This document shows positions 39,747 to 49,053 of a stretch of 60,484 nt of DNA, one piece after another. A program made the translations under genes and the position numbers. Where the stretch lies: NCBI GenBank assembly GCA_017407325.1, contig JAFQWV010000010.1:1-60484 (forward strand), written 5' to 3'. The DNA is from Clostridia bacterium. GTDB lineage: Bacteria; Bacillota; Clostridia; Christensenellales; Borkfalkiaceae. The first letter of the stretch is position 1. Every line of letters starts with the position of its first letter. The notes under the pieces are model-generated. The model was not told the origin of the DNA, made no database searches, and saw nothing but the letters and a program-made list of their open reading frames with translations.

Positions 39747-40646
39747 TTGACTAGTTTAACAATCTTAGACAATCTTTTGGTAAAAAGTGGATTTTTTATC
39801 GGGGGATTCGAAATTAAATTTTACGCGATATGTATAATGACTGCGTTTATTGCTTGTGGTCTTGTTGGTATTTATCTTTTCAAAAAAAGGGGATATAACA
39901 CCGACCTTGTATTAGATTGCTTGATTGCAATTATTCCTTGCGCGATAATCGGGGCTAGACTTTGGTACGTTTTGCTTGAGCTTGACGAGTTTAAAACGGC
40001 TTCTGGCGGGTTTGACTTTATCGGCGCGTTAAAGATTTGGGAAGGCGGTCTTGCTATTCACGGCGGTGTTTTTGCAAGCGTTATAGGACTTTTAATAGTT
40101 TCAAAAGTCAAAAAAGTCAGCCTTGGAAAGCTTACGGATATAGGTGCGGCGCTTTTACCGCTTGGTCAGGCTATCGGCAGATGGGGCAACTTTTTCAATC
40201 AAGAAGTTTATGGAAAGCCAACTTCGGTCACTTGGTTTCCGTACAGCGTTTATATAGAAAGAACAGGTCAGTATCACCACGCGTTATTTTTCTATGAAAT
40301 GGTGTTAAATCTTATTCTTTTTGCCGTGCTGTTCTACTTCATAACTCATTACAAAGGCAGAAGAAACCTATATTCGACAAGTGGTTATTTAATTGGCTAC
40401 GGCGTAATTCGTGCAGTGCTTGAACCACTTAGAGTGGAAGAATTCCAAATGGGATATTGGTCTATTCCGACAAGCGTTTTAACGGCTATTGGAATGATTG
40501 TAGTCGGGGTTGGAATTTTAGCGTTTATAATTTATAAAGACGTAAAAGACAAAAATTATTGGTGGAAAGACTTCTTTAAAAAAGATAACTTAGCCGATAG
40601 AAAAGAAGAAGTTTCTTCTAAAATAAACGAAAACGAAGGAGAATAA
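39747..40646 (+). CDS. lgt: Prolipoprotein diacylglyceryl transferase
   Basis: This 299-aa membrane enzyme adds diacylglycerol from phosphatidylglycerol to lipobox cysteines. It has the expected seven or so membrane helices, the loop AIHGGVFASVIG and the Lgt signature LGQAIGRWGNFFNQEVYG near residue 140, plus ATRYPLEPLRVEEF-like ending region (AVLEPLRVEEFQMGYWSIPT). The start is TTG 39747 behind TAGGGGATATT; a TATAAT box lies at 39700-39705. It begins an operon that later includes lspA, the next enzyme in lipoprotein maturation. Confidence 0.94.
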   Translation: MTSLTILDNLLVKSGFFIGGFEIKFYAICIMTAFIACGLVGIYLFKKRGYNTDLVLDCLIAIIPCAIIGARLWYVLLELDEFKTASGGFDFIGALKIWEGGLAIHGGVFASVIGLLIVSKVKKVSLGKLTDIGAALLPLGQAIGRWGNFFNQEVYGKPTSVTWFPYSVYIERTGQYHHALFFYEMVLNLILFAVLFYFITHYKGRRNLYSTSGYLIGYGVIRAVLEPLRVEEFQMGYWSIPTSVLTAIGMIVVGVGILAFIIYKDVKDKNYWWKDFFKKDNLADRKEEVSSKINENEGE

Positions 40647-40649
40647 AAA

Positions 40650-41081
40650 ATGCTAGACAGTCCTAAGAAAACGAATTTATTTATCGTAAAACTTATTGCA
40701 AGTATTGTAATAATCGTTATCGCAGTTGCGACCTATCTTATTTGCCAATTTGCTATAGGTAGCGAAAAACTCGGGTTTTCAGGTGCCTTTATTTTGCCTA
40801 TTGTTGCAGGTTTTGGATTTGGTGCAGTTTCGCTTATTTTGGGCGTGATAAATAAAAGTACGTCCGACTTGTGCTTTGGCACGCTTTGGTTTATTGTAGG
40901 CGTAGTATTCTTATTATGGGCGTTAAAAGTTTATTGGTACGTAAATCTTATAATCGCGATTGCACTTTTAGCGATTGGATTTTTACTTGCGTTCGTTATG
41001 CGCGCAAAAAGTCTTGCAATCAAATTTGACAACGCCGAACACGAACAGAAAAAACTTGAAAAAGAAGAAAATAATAACTAG
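40650..41081 (+). CDS. Small membrane protein of unknown function
   Basis: This 143-aa protein has four likely transmembrane helices (about residues 12-32, 43-63, 72-90, 94-115) and a charged, Glu/Lys/Asn-rich C-terminal tail. I do not recognise a family. It starts three bases after the lgt stop with GAAGGAGAA upstream, so it is co-translated with lgt, and is followed by pncB 17 nt later. Confidence 0.7.
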   Translation: MLDSPKKTNLFIVKLIASIVIIVIAVATYLICQFAIGSEKLGFSGAFILPIVAGFGFGAVSLILGVINKSTSDLCFGTLWFIVGVVFLLWALKVYWYVNLIIAIALLAIGFLLAFVMRAKSLAIKFDNAEHEQKKLEKEENNN

Positions 41082-41098
41082 TTACTAATGGTGAGATT

Positions 41099-42538
41099 AT
41101 GGATAGAAATTTGACTTTACTTACAGACCTTTACCAGCTTACAATGATGAACGGTTACTTTTTAGAAGGTAAAAAGGACCAAAGAGTAATTTTTGACGTG
41201 TTTTTTCGCCAAAACGAACTTATTACTTATTCAGTAACTGCAGGACTTGAGCAAGTTATTGATTACCTTAAGAATTTAAAGTTTACTCAAAGCGATATAG
41301 AATATCTTAAAGGTTTAAATCTTTTCGATAAAGACTTTTTAAAGCATCTGGAAAGCTTCCGTTTTACAGGTGACGTTTTTGCTATGCCAGAAGGAACGGT
41401 AGTTTTCCCGGGCGAGCCTATTTTGTCAATACGCTCGAACATAATTGAAGCGCAGCTTGTAGAAACTGCTATCTTGAATATTTTAAACCACCAAACGCTT
41501 ATTGCTACTAAAGCTGCTAAAGTTTGCTATGCTGCAAAAGGTGGCAGTGTTTTAGAGTTTGGTCTGCGCCGTGCGCAAGGACCTGACGCTGGTTTTTACG
41601 GTGCGCGCGCATCTATAATTGGTGGATGCTCGTCAACCAGCAACGTGCTTGCAGGTAAAAGCTTTGGAGTAAAAGTATCTGGAACACACGCGCATAGCTG
41701 GGTAATGAATTTCCCAACAGAGCTTGAAGCATTTCGTGCATACGCTCGAATCTATCCGTCAGCCGTTTTATTGTTAGTTGATACTTACGACACTTTAAAC
41801 AGTGGTATTCCAAACGCAATTACAGTCTTTAAGGAATGTCGCGAGCGTGGCTTTGAGCCTGTCGGTATAAGACTTGATAGTGGAGATTTAGCGTACCTGA
41901 CCAAAAAAGCAAGAAAAATGCTTGACGAAGCTGGATTTCCTAATGCAAAAATATGCGCGTCGGGCGATTTAGACGAGTATTTGATAACTTCACTTAAAAA
42001 CCAAGGCGCAAAAATTGATATTTGGGGCGTTGGAACTAAGCTTATTACAAGTGAAGATATGCCAGCGCTCGGCGGGGTATATAAACTTAGTGCAGTTTAT
42101 GAAAACGGCAAAATTATTCCTAAAATTAAACTTAGCGACAATCGCGTAAAAATTACTAACCCGGGCTTTAAAACGGTTTACCGTATTTACGATATAGACG
42201 GTATGGCTCAAGCCGACCTAATAGCGTTAAGGGGCGAGGTTTTTGACGAAAGCAAGCCTCTTACCATCTTCCACCCGGTCGATACGTGGAAGAAGATGAC
42301 CTTCGAGCCGGGTAGCTATAAAATTCGCGAGCTTGTAACTACCGTTATGGAAGACGGCGAGCTTGTAAATGCGCTTCCGACTTTAGCTGAAATTTCTGAA
42401 TACGCAAAACGCGAAAAGGAAAGTTTCTGGGACGAATACAAGCGTCTTGACAGACCGCAGTATTATAAGGTCGACCTATCCGACGGACTTTACGAGCTTA
42501 AAAAGAATATGATAAATAAAATAAGAAACGGTAAATAA
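41099..42538 (+). CDS. pncB: Nicotinate phosphoribosyltransferase
   Basis: This 479-aa enzyme makes nicotinate mononucleotide from nicotinate and PRPP, the entry of the NAD salvage route. It opens with LLTDLYQLTMMNGYFLEGKK, has VLEFGLRRAQGPDAG, the region around the phosphorylated histidine SGTHAHSWVMNFPTELEAFR, and VGIRLDSGDLAYL and ASGDLDEYLI. The length is typical of the Gram-positive form. Together with nadE at the right end of the window it covers two steps of NAD synthesis. Confidence 0.95.
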   Translation: MDRNLTLLTDLYQLTMMNGYFLEGKKDQRVIFDVFFRQNELITYSVTAGLEQVIDYLKNLKFTQSDIEYLKGLNLFDKDFLKHLESFRFTGDVFAMPEGTVVFPGEPILSIRSNIIEAQLVETAILNILNHQTLIATKAAKVCYAAKGGSVLEFGLRRAQGPDAGFYGARASIIGGCSSTSNVLAGKSFGVKVSGTHAHSWVMNFPTELEAFRAYARIYPSAVLLLVDTYDTLNSGIPNAITVFKECRERGFEPVGIRLDSGDLAYLTKKARKMLDEAGFPNAKICASGDLDEYLITSLKNQGAKIDIWGVGTKLITSEDMPALGGVYKLSAVYENGKIIPKIKLSDNRVKITNPGFKTVYRIYDIDGMAQADLIALRGEVFDESKPLTIFHPVDTWKKMTFEPGSYKIRELVTTVMEDGELVNALPTLAEISEYAKREKESFWDEYKRLDRPQYYKVDLSDGLYELKKNMINKIRNGK

Positions 42539-42578
42539 TCGCGCTATATAACGATTTTTAACCAAAAAGGGGAAATAA

Positions 42579-43244
42579 ATGGGCTTATTTGGTGGCAGTA
42601 AGAAAAATCAAATGTACGAAAAGAACGCAAGAATTAACGAGCTTGAAGCTAAAATTGAAGCAATGACTGAAAAGATGGAAAAGTTAAAGCTTGAAAATGC
42701 AGAGCTTAGGGCAAGACTTGGTGCGACTCAGGCAGAAAAAGAAGCGCTCGAAAACGAAAATATGCAACTTGGTTCTAACCTTAAGTCGCTTAGGAAAAAA
42801 GAAGCTGAAGAAGAAGCAAGCGACGATGAGGAAGACCATTCCCGCTTGCGGGACTTAGAGAAAATACGAAAAGAAAAAGAAAAAGCAATAGAGTTACGCC
42901 TTGTTGCAATGGAAAAATACGCGCTTGAGCTTAAGCGTTTAAAACTGTTTTCTCAAAAGTGGCAGGCTTATTTTTCCGAGCGTGATCATTTGGAAGTGCA
43001 AGAGCTTAATAACCTTTTACACGATTTATTAGTAGCTGATAAATCTGTTGACGAAACGCTTTCAGCGAAAGAAAAGGTCGATAAAATTTATGCTGTTTTA
43101 GGCGAGCCTATCGATCCTGAGTCGCTTATTAAAGAACATTTCGACTCGGAAGATACGGGCTTTAATATTGATGATGCAATAAATCCGAAAGGCGAACTAA
43201 ATTTAGAAGATTTATGCAAAGAATTGGGGGTTTTTGACGGTTAA
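42579..43244 (+). CDS. Coiled-coil protein of unknown function
   Basis: This 221-aa protein is strongly charged. Residues about 10-70 form a heptad-rich coiled coil (INELEAKIEAMTEKMEKLKL, ENAELRARLGATQAEKEALE), followed by an acidic turn and a second helical part. No signal or membrane segment is seen. Its stop codon overlaps the lspA start (TAATG), so it is translationally coupled to lspA. A structural or cell-division-linked role is possible but nothing in the sequence decides it. Confidence 0.65.
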   Translation: MGLFGGSKKNQMYEKNARINELEAKIEAMTEKMEKLKLENAELRARLGATQAEKEALENENMQLGSNLKSLRKKEAEEEASDDEEDHSRLRDLEKIRKEKEKAIELRLVAMEKYALELKRLKLFSQKWQAYFSERDHLEVQELNNLLHDLLVADKSVDETLSAKEKVDKIYAVLGEPIDPESLIKEHFDSEDTGFNIDDAINPKGELNLEDLCKELGVFDG

Positions 43245-43714
43245 TGCTATATATTATTATGTTTTTTGGTATAGTTTTAGTTGATCAAATAACTAAGACG
43301 ATAATAGATGCGAATAACGTTCATATTGAAGTTATAGAAGGCGTTTTTTCGATTTCGAACGTCAGAAACGAAGGCGCTGCATTTTCGCTTTTTGCTGGAA
43401 AGGATTGGGCGCAGACCTTCTTTATCGTTATGACCGTCGTTATTTTGATTGCGCTATGTGTTTATCTTGTTTTTTCTAAGAAAGAAAGCAAAATGTTCAA
43501 AAGCTCAATGGTTATGATAATGGCAGGAGCAGTTGGAAATCTTATTGATAGAATTGCGTTAAGATCTGTAAGAGATTTTATTTACCCGCACTTTTTCGCT
43601 AATTTTAACGTAGCGGATATTTTCGTTTGCGTAGGTGCGTTACTTCTTGCTATTTATATTATCTTCTTTGACAGAGAATTCGGCTCAAAAGGGGCAAAAG
43701 CAGATGTTGACTGA
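43244..43714 (+). CDS. lspA: Signal peptidase II (lipoprotein)
   Basis: This 156-aa membrane aspartic protease removes the signal peptide of lipidated prolipoproteins. It has four membrane helices and the family motifs VDQITKTII, NEGAAFSLFAG, GAVGNLIDR (catalytic Asp) and FNVADIFVCVGA (catalytic Asp). Length is standard. It overlaps both the coiled-coil gene upstream (one base) and rluD downstream (11 bases), the usual lspA-rluD order. Confidence 0.96.
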   Translation: MLYIIMFFGIVLVDQITKTIIDANNVHIEVIEGVFSISNVRNEGAAFSLFAGKDWAQTFFIVMTVVILIALCVYLVFSKKESKMFKSSMVMIMAGAVGNLIDRIALRSVRDFIYPHFFANFNVADIFVCVGALLLAIYIIFFDREFGSKGAKADVD

Positions 43715-44618
43715 GTATATAGTCGCTTACGATTGTAAGCGACTTGATTTATATCTAAAAGATAACACCGAATATTCTCGTTCGCATATAAAGACTTTGT
43801 GCGAAAGCGGGAAAGTTACCGTTTTAGGAAAACAAGCGAAGGTTTCTACTCCTGTAAAACAGGGTGACGTTATAAAATTAGAACAAATTGAGCCTAAAAA
43901 ACTTGATCTAACACCACAAAATTTACCGCTTGATATAATTTATCAAGACGAAGATATTGCAGTTATCAACAAGGCGCAAGGCGTAACCGTTCACGCAGGT
44001 GGTGGAACTACTTCTGAAACGCTAGTAAACGCATTACTTTATCACCTTGATAGTTTAAGTGGAATAAACGGCGTTATAAGACCGGGGATAGTTCATAGAA
44101 TTGATAAAGATACGTCAGGGCTTTTAGTCGTTGCCAAAAACGATACGGCGCATTTATCTTTATCTAAACAAATATCCGAAAAAACGGCAAAACGCATTTA
44201 CGTTGCACTGCTTGAAGGCGTTGTTAAAACAGACGAAGGGAAAATCGAAACTTATATATCCCGTTCTGAAAAAGACCGTAAAATGATGGCAGTTTCAAAC
44301 TCTGGAAGAATTGCTATAACTTATTACAAGGTTTTAAAACGCTATAAAAAATATACTCTTTGCGAGTTTAGTCTAATGACGGGAAGAACGCATCAAATTC
44401 GCGTTCACTCAAAGCATATCGGGCATCCTATCGTTGGGGATAAGGTGTACGGCTTTAAAAAACCGTCGAGAAATTTCTCGCTCGAAGGTCAATTACTGCA
44501 TGCTAAAAAGCTTGTTTTAACTCACCCAAAAACGGGAAAAGAAATGTCTTTTTCTGCGCCACTTCCCGATTATTTTGAAAAAGTTATAAACACGCTTGAT
44601 AGAGAAGAAAAAGCATAA
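43704..44618 (+). CDS. rluD: RluA/RluD-family 23S rRNA pseudouridine synthase
   Basis: The start is ATG 43704 with AGGGGC upstream; the longer frame back to 43635 is read-through of lspA. The 304-aa enzyme has an N-terminal S4 RNA-binding domain (RLDLYLKDNTEYSRSHIKTL) and a catalytic domain with the signature PGIVHRIDKDTSGLLVVAKN (catalytic Asp), GRTHQIRVH and HPIVGDKVYG. It converts uridines in 23S rRNA to pseudouridine; the exact target bases are not decided here. It closes the lgt-lspA operon. Confidence 0.93.
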   Translation: MLTEYIVAYDCKRLDLYLKDNTEYSRSHIKTLCESGKVTVLGKQAKVSTPVKQGDVIKLEQIEPKKLDLTPQNLPLDIIYQDEDIAVINKAQGVTVHAGGGTTSETLVNALLYHLDSLSGINGVIRPGIVHRIDKDTSGLLVVAKNDTAHLSLSKQISEKTAKRIYVALLEGVVKTDEGKIETYISRSEKDRKMMAVSNSGRIAITYYKVLKRYKKYTLCEFSLMTGRTHQIRVHSKHIGHPIVGDKVYGFKKPSRNFSLEGQLLHAKKLVLTHPKTGKEMSFSAPLPDYFEKVINTLDREEKA

Positions 44619-44632
44619 AAACACGCCTATAG

Positions 44633-44796
44633 GCAAGTTTCTTTAAAACTTGCCAACTATATAAATCCGTTCCACGGTTTTGTGATATTGCTTCGCGCAG
44701 TTTTATTAAGGATTTATATAATATAACTTTAACTTTAGTTAAAATATAACTATGGCTTTGCCATAATATCACTTTTAAGGGCGCAAAAAATATAAC
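44633..44796. repeat. Hairpin region and array D (linker ATATAAC)
   Basis: After rluD come a hairpin GGCAAGTTT/AAACTTGCC (44633-44657), CCGT-TCC-ACGG, and TATAAATCC/GGATTTATA some 60 bp apart. The array proper then has linker ATATAAC (44721), palindrome TTTAACT/AGTTAAA, ATATAAC (44744), palindrome TATGGC/GCCATA, ATATCAC (44766), a weak unit, and ATATAAC (44790). GTGATAT, the complement of ATATCAC, occurs at 44682. It is shorter and more degenerate than arrays A-C but has the same design. Confidence 0.75.
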
Positions 44797-44842
44797 TAAA
44801 TTATAAAATGGTTAATTGATAAATTTTAAGGAAAAAACAGCT

Positions 44843-46306
44843 ATGAAATACCAAAATCCTATTATATATTCAGATTATAGTGATCCCGACGTTTTATCTT
44901 ACGGTAAAGGGTTTTTCATGGTTTCGTCAAGCTTTAATTATTTTCCGTCAGTTCCCGTTTTGTATTCAGAAAACCTAGTCGAGTGGAAAGTTGTTAACTA
45001 CGTAATAGAAGATATCGACTTAGAGATTTTTAATAGTGTTCGTCACGGTGAAGGGGCGTGGGCTCCGTCAATAAGATTTTACGACGGTTGGTTTTATTGT
45101 CTTATTCCGTTTCCCGACCAAGGCGTTTATATGTGTAAGACCAAAAACCCTTTCGAGAAATGGTCGAAACCACATTTGCTAATTGAAGGTAAGGGAATAA
45201 TTGATCCGTGTCCGATTTGGACGGATAATAAGTGCTATGTCGCATGTGCTTTTGCAAAAAGCAGAATAGGCTTTAATTCGGTAATTGGACTATACGAAGT
45301 TTCACTTGATTTAACAGAGAATTTGTCAAAAGATTATAAAATTATTTACGACGGGCACGATAACAATCCTACAATCGAAGGTCCTAAGTTTTATTATAGA
45401 AAGGGGTTTTATTATATTCTATCGCCTGCTGGCGGTGTGAAAACGGGCTGGCAAGTTGCGCTTAGAAGTAAAAACGTCTACGGTCCGTACGAGAGTAAAA
45501 TCGTTTTAATGCAGTCGGATACAGCCGTTAACGGACCGCATCAAGGCGCGTTAATCGACTTATACGGCGATTTTAACTATTTTTTACACTTTCAAGACAA
45601 AAACGAATACGGAAGAATTTTACATCTTCAGCCTGTAAAGTGGATAAACGACTGGCCGATTATAGGGGATATAAAAGACGAAAAATTAGCAGGTGCGCCG
45701 GTAATGGGTGGCGATTATCCTGTCGATATAAAAACTGACTTTTCTATTAAGACGACTTTCGATTTTACAAAGAAAGAAATTTTTCCACTTCAAACGCCAG
45801 CAAGAAACAAAGACGGTTATAAATTTGATAAAGGCTTAATACTTTCGTGCGATAAGTTTGACGGCAATTTATCTGAATATACTAAAGCTCTAACTCAAAA
45901 AGTAGCGTTTAAAGATTTTAGCGTTTCGGCTAAATGCAAATTAAGTTTTGACAAAGACACCGACAAAGTTGGACTTATCGTTTTGGGCACGGAGTACGCC
46001 TACGCTTGCGTTACGAAAATAGGCGAAAAACTTTTCGCCCAAGCGGTGGTAGGAAAGCTTGGAGATGCTGAAAAAGTAAAAGAAAGTTTTGAAATTTCAG
46101 ATACAGAAGTAGAGTTTATGATAAAAGCCAAAAACTCGGGCGGTAAACTTAAATATAAACTTGGAATTTGTGGCAAATTCTTTAAAACGCAATTTATCGC
46201 GCATAAAGGACGCTGGATTGGCGCAAGGCTAGGGATTTTTGCTCTATCAAACGAAAATAGTAAAGGTTTTTCAGAGTTTTTTAATTTTTATCAAGATAAA
46301 AATTAA
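44843..46306 (+). CDS. Glycoside hydrolase family 43 protein
   Basis: The start is ATG 44843 (MKYQNPIIYSDYSDPDVLSY), with AAGGAAAA upstream, rather than nine codons earlier. The 487-aa protein has a five-bladed propeller of GH43: catalytic-base region YSDYSDPDV near residue 13, a middle Asp in IDPCPIW, and the acid IEGPKFYYRKGFYYILSPAG near 178. A C-terminal beta-sandwich of the GH43_C2 kind starts near 300. GH43 members are beta-xylosidases or arabinofuranosidases/arabinanases. There is no signal peptide, so it probably acts on imported oligosaccharides. It lies 54 nt upstream of the pectate lyase gene. Confidence 0.9.
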   Translation: MKYQNPIIYSDYSDPDVLSYGKGFFMVSSSFNYFPSVPVLYSENLVEWKVVNYVIEDIDLEIFNSVRHGEGAWAPSIRFYDGWFYCLIPFPDQGVYMCKTKNPFEKWSKPHLLIEGKGIIDPCPIWTDNKCYVACAFAKSRIGFNSVIGLYEVSLDLTENLSKDYKIIYDGHDNNPTIEGPKFYYRKGFYYILSPAGGVKTGWQVALRSKNVYGPYESKIVLMQSDTAVNGPHQGALIDLYGDFNYFLHFQDKNEYGRILHLQPVKWINDWPIIGDIKDEKLAGAPVMGGDYPVDIKTDFSIKTTFDFTKKEIFPLQTPARNKDGYKFDKGLILSCDKFDGNLSEYTKALTQKVAFKDFSVSAKCKLSFDKDTDKVGLIVLGTEYAYACVTKIGEKLFAQAVVGKLGDAEKVKESFEISDTEVEFMIKAKNSGGKLKYKLGICGKFFKTQFIAHKGRWIGARLGIFALSNENSKGFSEFFNFYQDKN

Positions 46307-46360
46307 AAAATAAAGAATCATTAATAATTAATAAAGAATAAAAAGGGAAAGGGGAAGAAT

Positions 46361-48910
46361 ATGAAAAAAATTCTCAGTATTTTGCTTTGTATAACCGTAA
46401 TGTTGGTGTTTACGCTAACTGCGTGCAAAAAACCGAGTGGCAATTCGTCGGACTTAGGCTCGAAATCGTCAAACGTTGAAACGTCAAATTCACAAGGTGG
46501 CGATTCGTCTAAAAAGCAAGATATAAGCTTGTCAAAATCGTTCACAACAAGCGACGTTTTCGACTATTCAGCTAATACAAGTGCGACAAACTCGAACGAG
46601 CCTATCGTAGAGCCTGGAGAAAGTGCGCAAGCTTCGTATCCAGAGCTTTACGCAATGTATAAAATTAGCGACCTTGACGGAAGTTATAACGGAACTAATA
46701 AAGAGATAGGCTTTTTTAAGACGGAAACAAGAACGAATAACACTTTTACGACTTATCCAATCGGTTACGGCGAAGGAACGACCGGCGGTCGTGGTGCAAC
46801 TGCAGAAAATATTTACGAGTGTTCGACCGGTTTAGAAGTTTTAGCTGCGCTTGAAGGCATAAAAACTAAGCAAGCAACGAACGCAGAATTAAAATCAATT
46901 ATAAAAATTACGGGCGAGATAACTCAAGCAAATTCGACTGCTATTGAAAATCCAACGAACAATCAGTTGGTTTTCCAAATCGTGCCAAACTCAATTAACA
47001 ACTTAACGATTATCGGCGTAAACCAAAACGCAATTTTTAACGGAGTAGGTATTAACTTTAAATCTTGCGATAATATAATCGTTCAAAACTTAACTATTCA
47101 CCACCCTTCACAAGTATTGAAAAACGAAAAAGACTGTCTTGAGTTTAACGAGTGTAATTACGTTTGGGTAGACCACTGCGAGCTTTATAATGACGCACCG
47201 ACTAGTAGTGGCGAAAAAGACTATTACGACGGACTTATCGACGTTAAAAACCAAAGCTCACACGTGACTATTTCTTATAACTATATTCACGACGCGTGGA
47301 AAACGAGCTTGGTAGGTAGCGGTCCAGACGACTTATGCGAAACTAGAACGATATCTTATCACCACAATATTTTCGAAAACGTAAACTCAAGAGTTCCTGC
47401 AATACGCTCTGGCTACGGTCATATCTATAACAACTATTATAAAGATATAAAAAGTTCGGGTGCAAACTGTAGAATTGAAGCGGACGTTTATATTGAAAAT
47501 AATATTTTCGAAAACTGCAAAAAACCAATCTGTGCAGACGAAGATAGCATAAAAGGTTTCTATAATATTTCAAATAACGTTTTTACAAGTTGCTCAAGCG
47601 TACCAACTTCTTCCACGACAGACTTTACACCGTCGTACTTATATATTCTTGACGGTACGGAAAATTTAAAGACGTATCTTAACGCAACCGTTGGCGTAAA
47701 TAAGATTGACGTTGCAACGCAATGTGCAATGGACGACGGCTATAACAAAAAGTACGTTATTGACGAAAATTTGCTTATAGACCGTGCTATAGACGAGCTT
47801 CCTACGATTTCTCTTAATAACGATTCTTTACAAAGACTTTTATATTTATCAAAGAGCGTGCTTTTTGCAAGTGACGAAGCAGTTTCAAAATTAACAAATC
47901 TTAGCAAACTCGTTACCGCTGTAAATAACTATATCAATCTTTATACAAGCGACTTAAACCAAAGAATTAGTGCGATTAACTTTAACGCTAATTTCAGTAA
48001 AAATGCACTCGAATATCTAAAAGCTGTTTCAGAATATGAAAAGGCGACCGACCTTGTTAAAAACAAAATAACTGCAAAATCGACACTTGACAGTTTAACA
48101 AGCGATTATAACCAAAACTTTACGACGTATTTTAACGCTCAAGTTGACGGCTTGAAAAACGCAACTAAAGAAAGTATGTCAGATATCGAAGGGCTTTTGT
48201 CGCTATACGATAAAAAAGACAGCGCGGTACAACAAACCTTGAAATATCAAGAGTTACAAGACGCGTACATTTTATCTAAAGCGCATATCGTAGCAAGCGA
48301 ATTTGAAGCGCTAGTTACACTACTTCCGTCTGCGACGAATATCGCGCACTCAGATAGCACGAATATTTTAAACGCAGTTGAAAAGTTTAACGGTTTAACC
48401 GAAAAACAGTATTCTTTGGTTAGCGCAAGCAGTATTTCAAAGTTTAGCGAAGTTTATAACAAAGTCGCAGTATCCGTCAGAAAAATGGACGTATCTGGTA
48501 TTACCGAAAAGAAAGTATCAACCGAAAGTGCAAAAGCAGGCGACGTTAACCTTTCTAAAAATATGGAAGTTTGGGATACGACTACAACTTTTGACGGAAA
48601 GTCTTATACAAAAACTGCTTACATTTCAGGATACGGCAATAAGGGTACGAAATCAATTTGGTTTACCGTCTATTCGCCTTGCGATATAACGATAGTTTTA
48701 AATACTATCGACGGCGCAGGTAAATTCGTAATAGCAGATAAAAACGGCAACGTTTTGAAAAACTTCACGACTGAAAATGCAGAAGTAACTAAAATTACTA
48801 TATCTGACCTAACACTTGGTGAATACCGTCTTTATACCGCTATGCCAGACGGAACTTATACTGCAACTAAGGCGTATATTTACGACTTTATTATCACTCC
48901 AAAATCATGA
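46361..48910 (+). CDS. Pectate lyase, polysaccharide lyase family 1, lipoprotein, multidomain
   Basis: This 849-aa protein has a lipobox (LVFTLTACK, Cys near 22) and a Ser-rich linker. A PL1 parallel beta-helix covers roughly residues 130-440: FNGVGINFKSCDNIIVQNLT, YVWVDHCELYND, the catalytic SRVPAIRSG (RxPxxR) near 344, and CRIEADVYIENNIF. A long helical region (about 475-700) and a C-terminal beta-sandwich-like module (about 715-849) follow. It cleaves polygalacturonate at the cell surface. The GH43 gene upstream and PL10 gene elsewhere suggest pectin and side-chain use. GGGAAAGGGGAAG precedes the ATG. Confidence 0.92.
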   Translation: MKKILSILLCITVMLVFTLTACKKPSGNSSDLGSKSSNVETSNSQGGDSSKKQDISLSKSFTTSDVFDYSANTSATNSNEPIVEPGESAQASYPELYAMYKISDLDGSYNGTNKEIGFFKTETRTNNTFTTYPIGYGEGTTGGRGATAENIYECSTGLEVLAALEGIKTKQATNAELKSIIKITGEITQANSTAIENPTNNQLVFQIVPNSINNLTIIGVNQNAIFNGVGINFKSCDNIIVQNLTIHHPSQVLKNEKDCLEFNECNYVWVDHCELYNDAPTSSGEKDYYDGLIDVKNQSSHVTISYNYIHDAWKTSLVGSGPDDLCETRTISYHHNIFENVNSRVPAIRSGYGHIYNNYYKDIKSSGANCRIEADVYIENNIFENCKKPICADEDSIKGFYNISNNVFTSCSSVPTSSTTDFTPSYLYILDGTENLKTYLNATVGVNKIDVATQCAMDDGYNKKYVIDENLLIDRAIDELPTISLNNDSLQRLLYLSKSVLFASDEAVSKLTNLSKLVTAVNNYINLYTSDLNQRISAINFNANFSKNALEYLKAVSEYEKATDLVKNKITAKSTLDSLTSDYNQNFTTYFNAQVDGLKNATKESMSDIEGLLSLYDKKDSAVQQTLKYQELQDAYILSKAHIVASEFEALVTLLPSATNIAHSDSTNILNAVEKFNGLTEKQYSLVSASSISKFSEVYNKVAVSVRKMDVSGITEKKVSTESAKAGDVNLSKNMEVWDTTTTFDGKSYTKTAYISGYGNKGTKSIWFTVYSPCDITIVLNTIDGAGKFVIADKNGNVLKNFTTENAEVTKITISDLTLGEYRLYTAMPDGTYTATKAYIYDFIITPKS

Positions 48911-48932
48911 TTTTTATAGTAAAAGGCTATAC

Positions 48933-48970
48933 GGGCAAAGCCAAAAACGGCTTTGCCCAAATTTTTTTTT
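48933..48970 (+). terminator. Terminator after the PL1 gene
   Basis: GGGCAAAGCC and GGCTTTGCCC with a six-base loop, followed by nine T residues. Confidence 0.92.
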
Positions 48971-48987
48971 AAAATTTTCAAAAAAAG

Positions 48988-49016
48988 TGTCACACTTAAG
49001 CCAAAAAAACCGTCTA
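48988..49016 (+). promoter_or_regulatory. Candidate ECF-type autoregulatory promoter
   Basis: TGTCAC (48988-48993), 17 nt, then CGTCTA (49011-49016) lies 38 nt before the sigma factor start. CGTC is a common -10 element of ECF promoters, while a sigma-A -10 box is absent, so self-activation by the downstream sigma factor is suggested. Confidence 0.5.
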
Positions 49017-49053
49017 TATATTAGAAAGGAAAAATTTTCAAAGGAGAAATCGT

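Noticed and set aside
43635-43703. Upstream extension of rluD
   Set aside because: It is out-of-frame reading of lspA; ATG 43704 starts the S4 domain and has a ribosome site.
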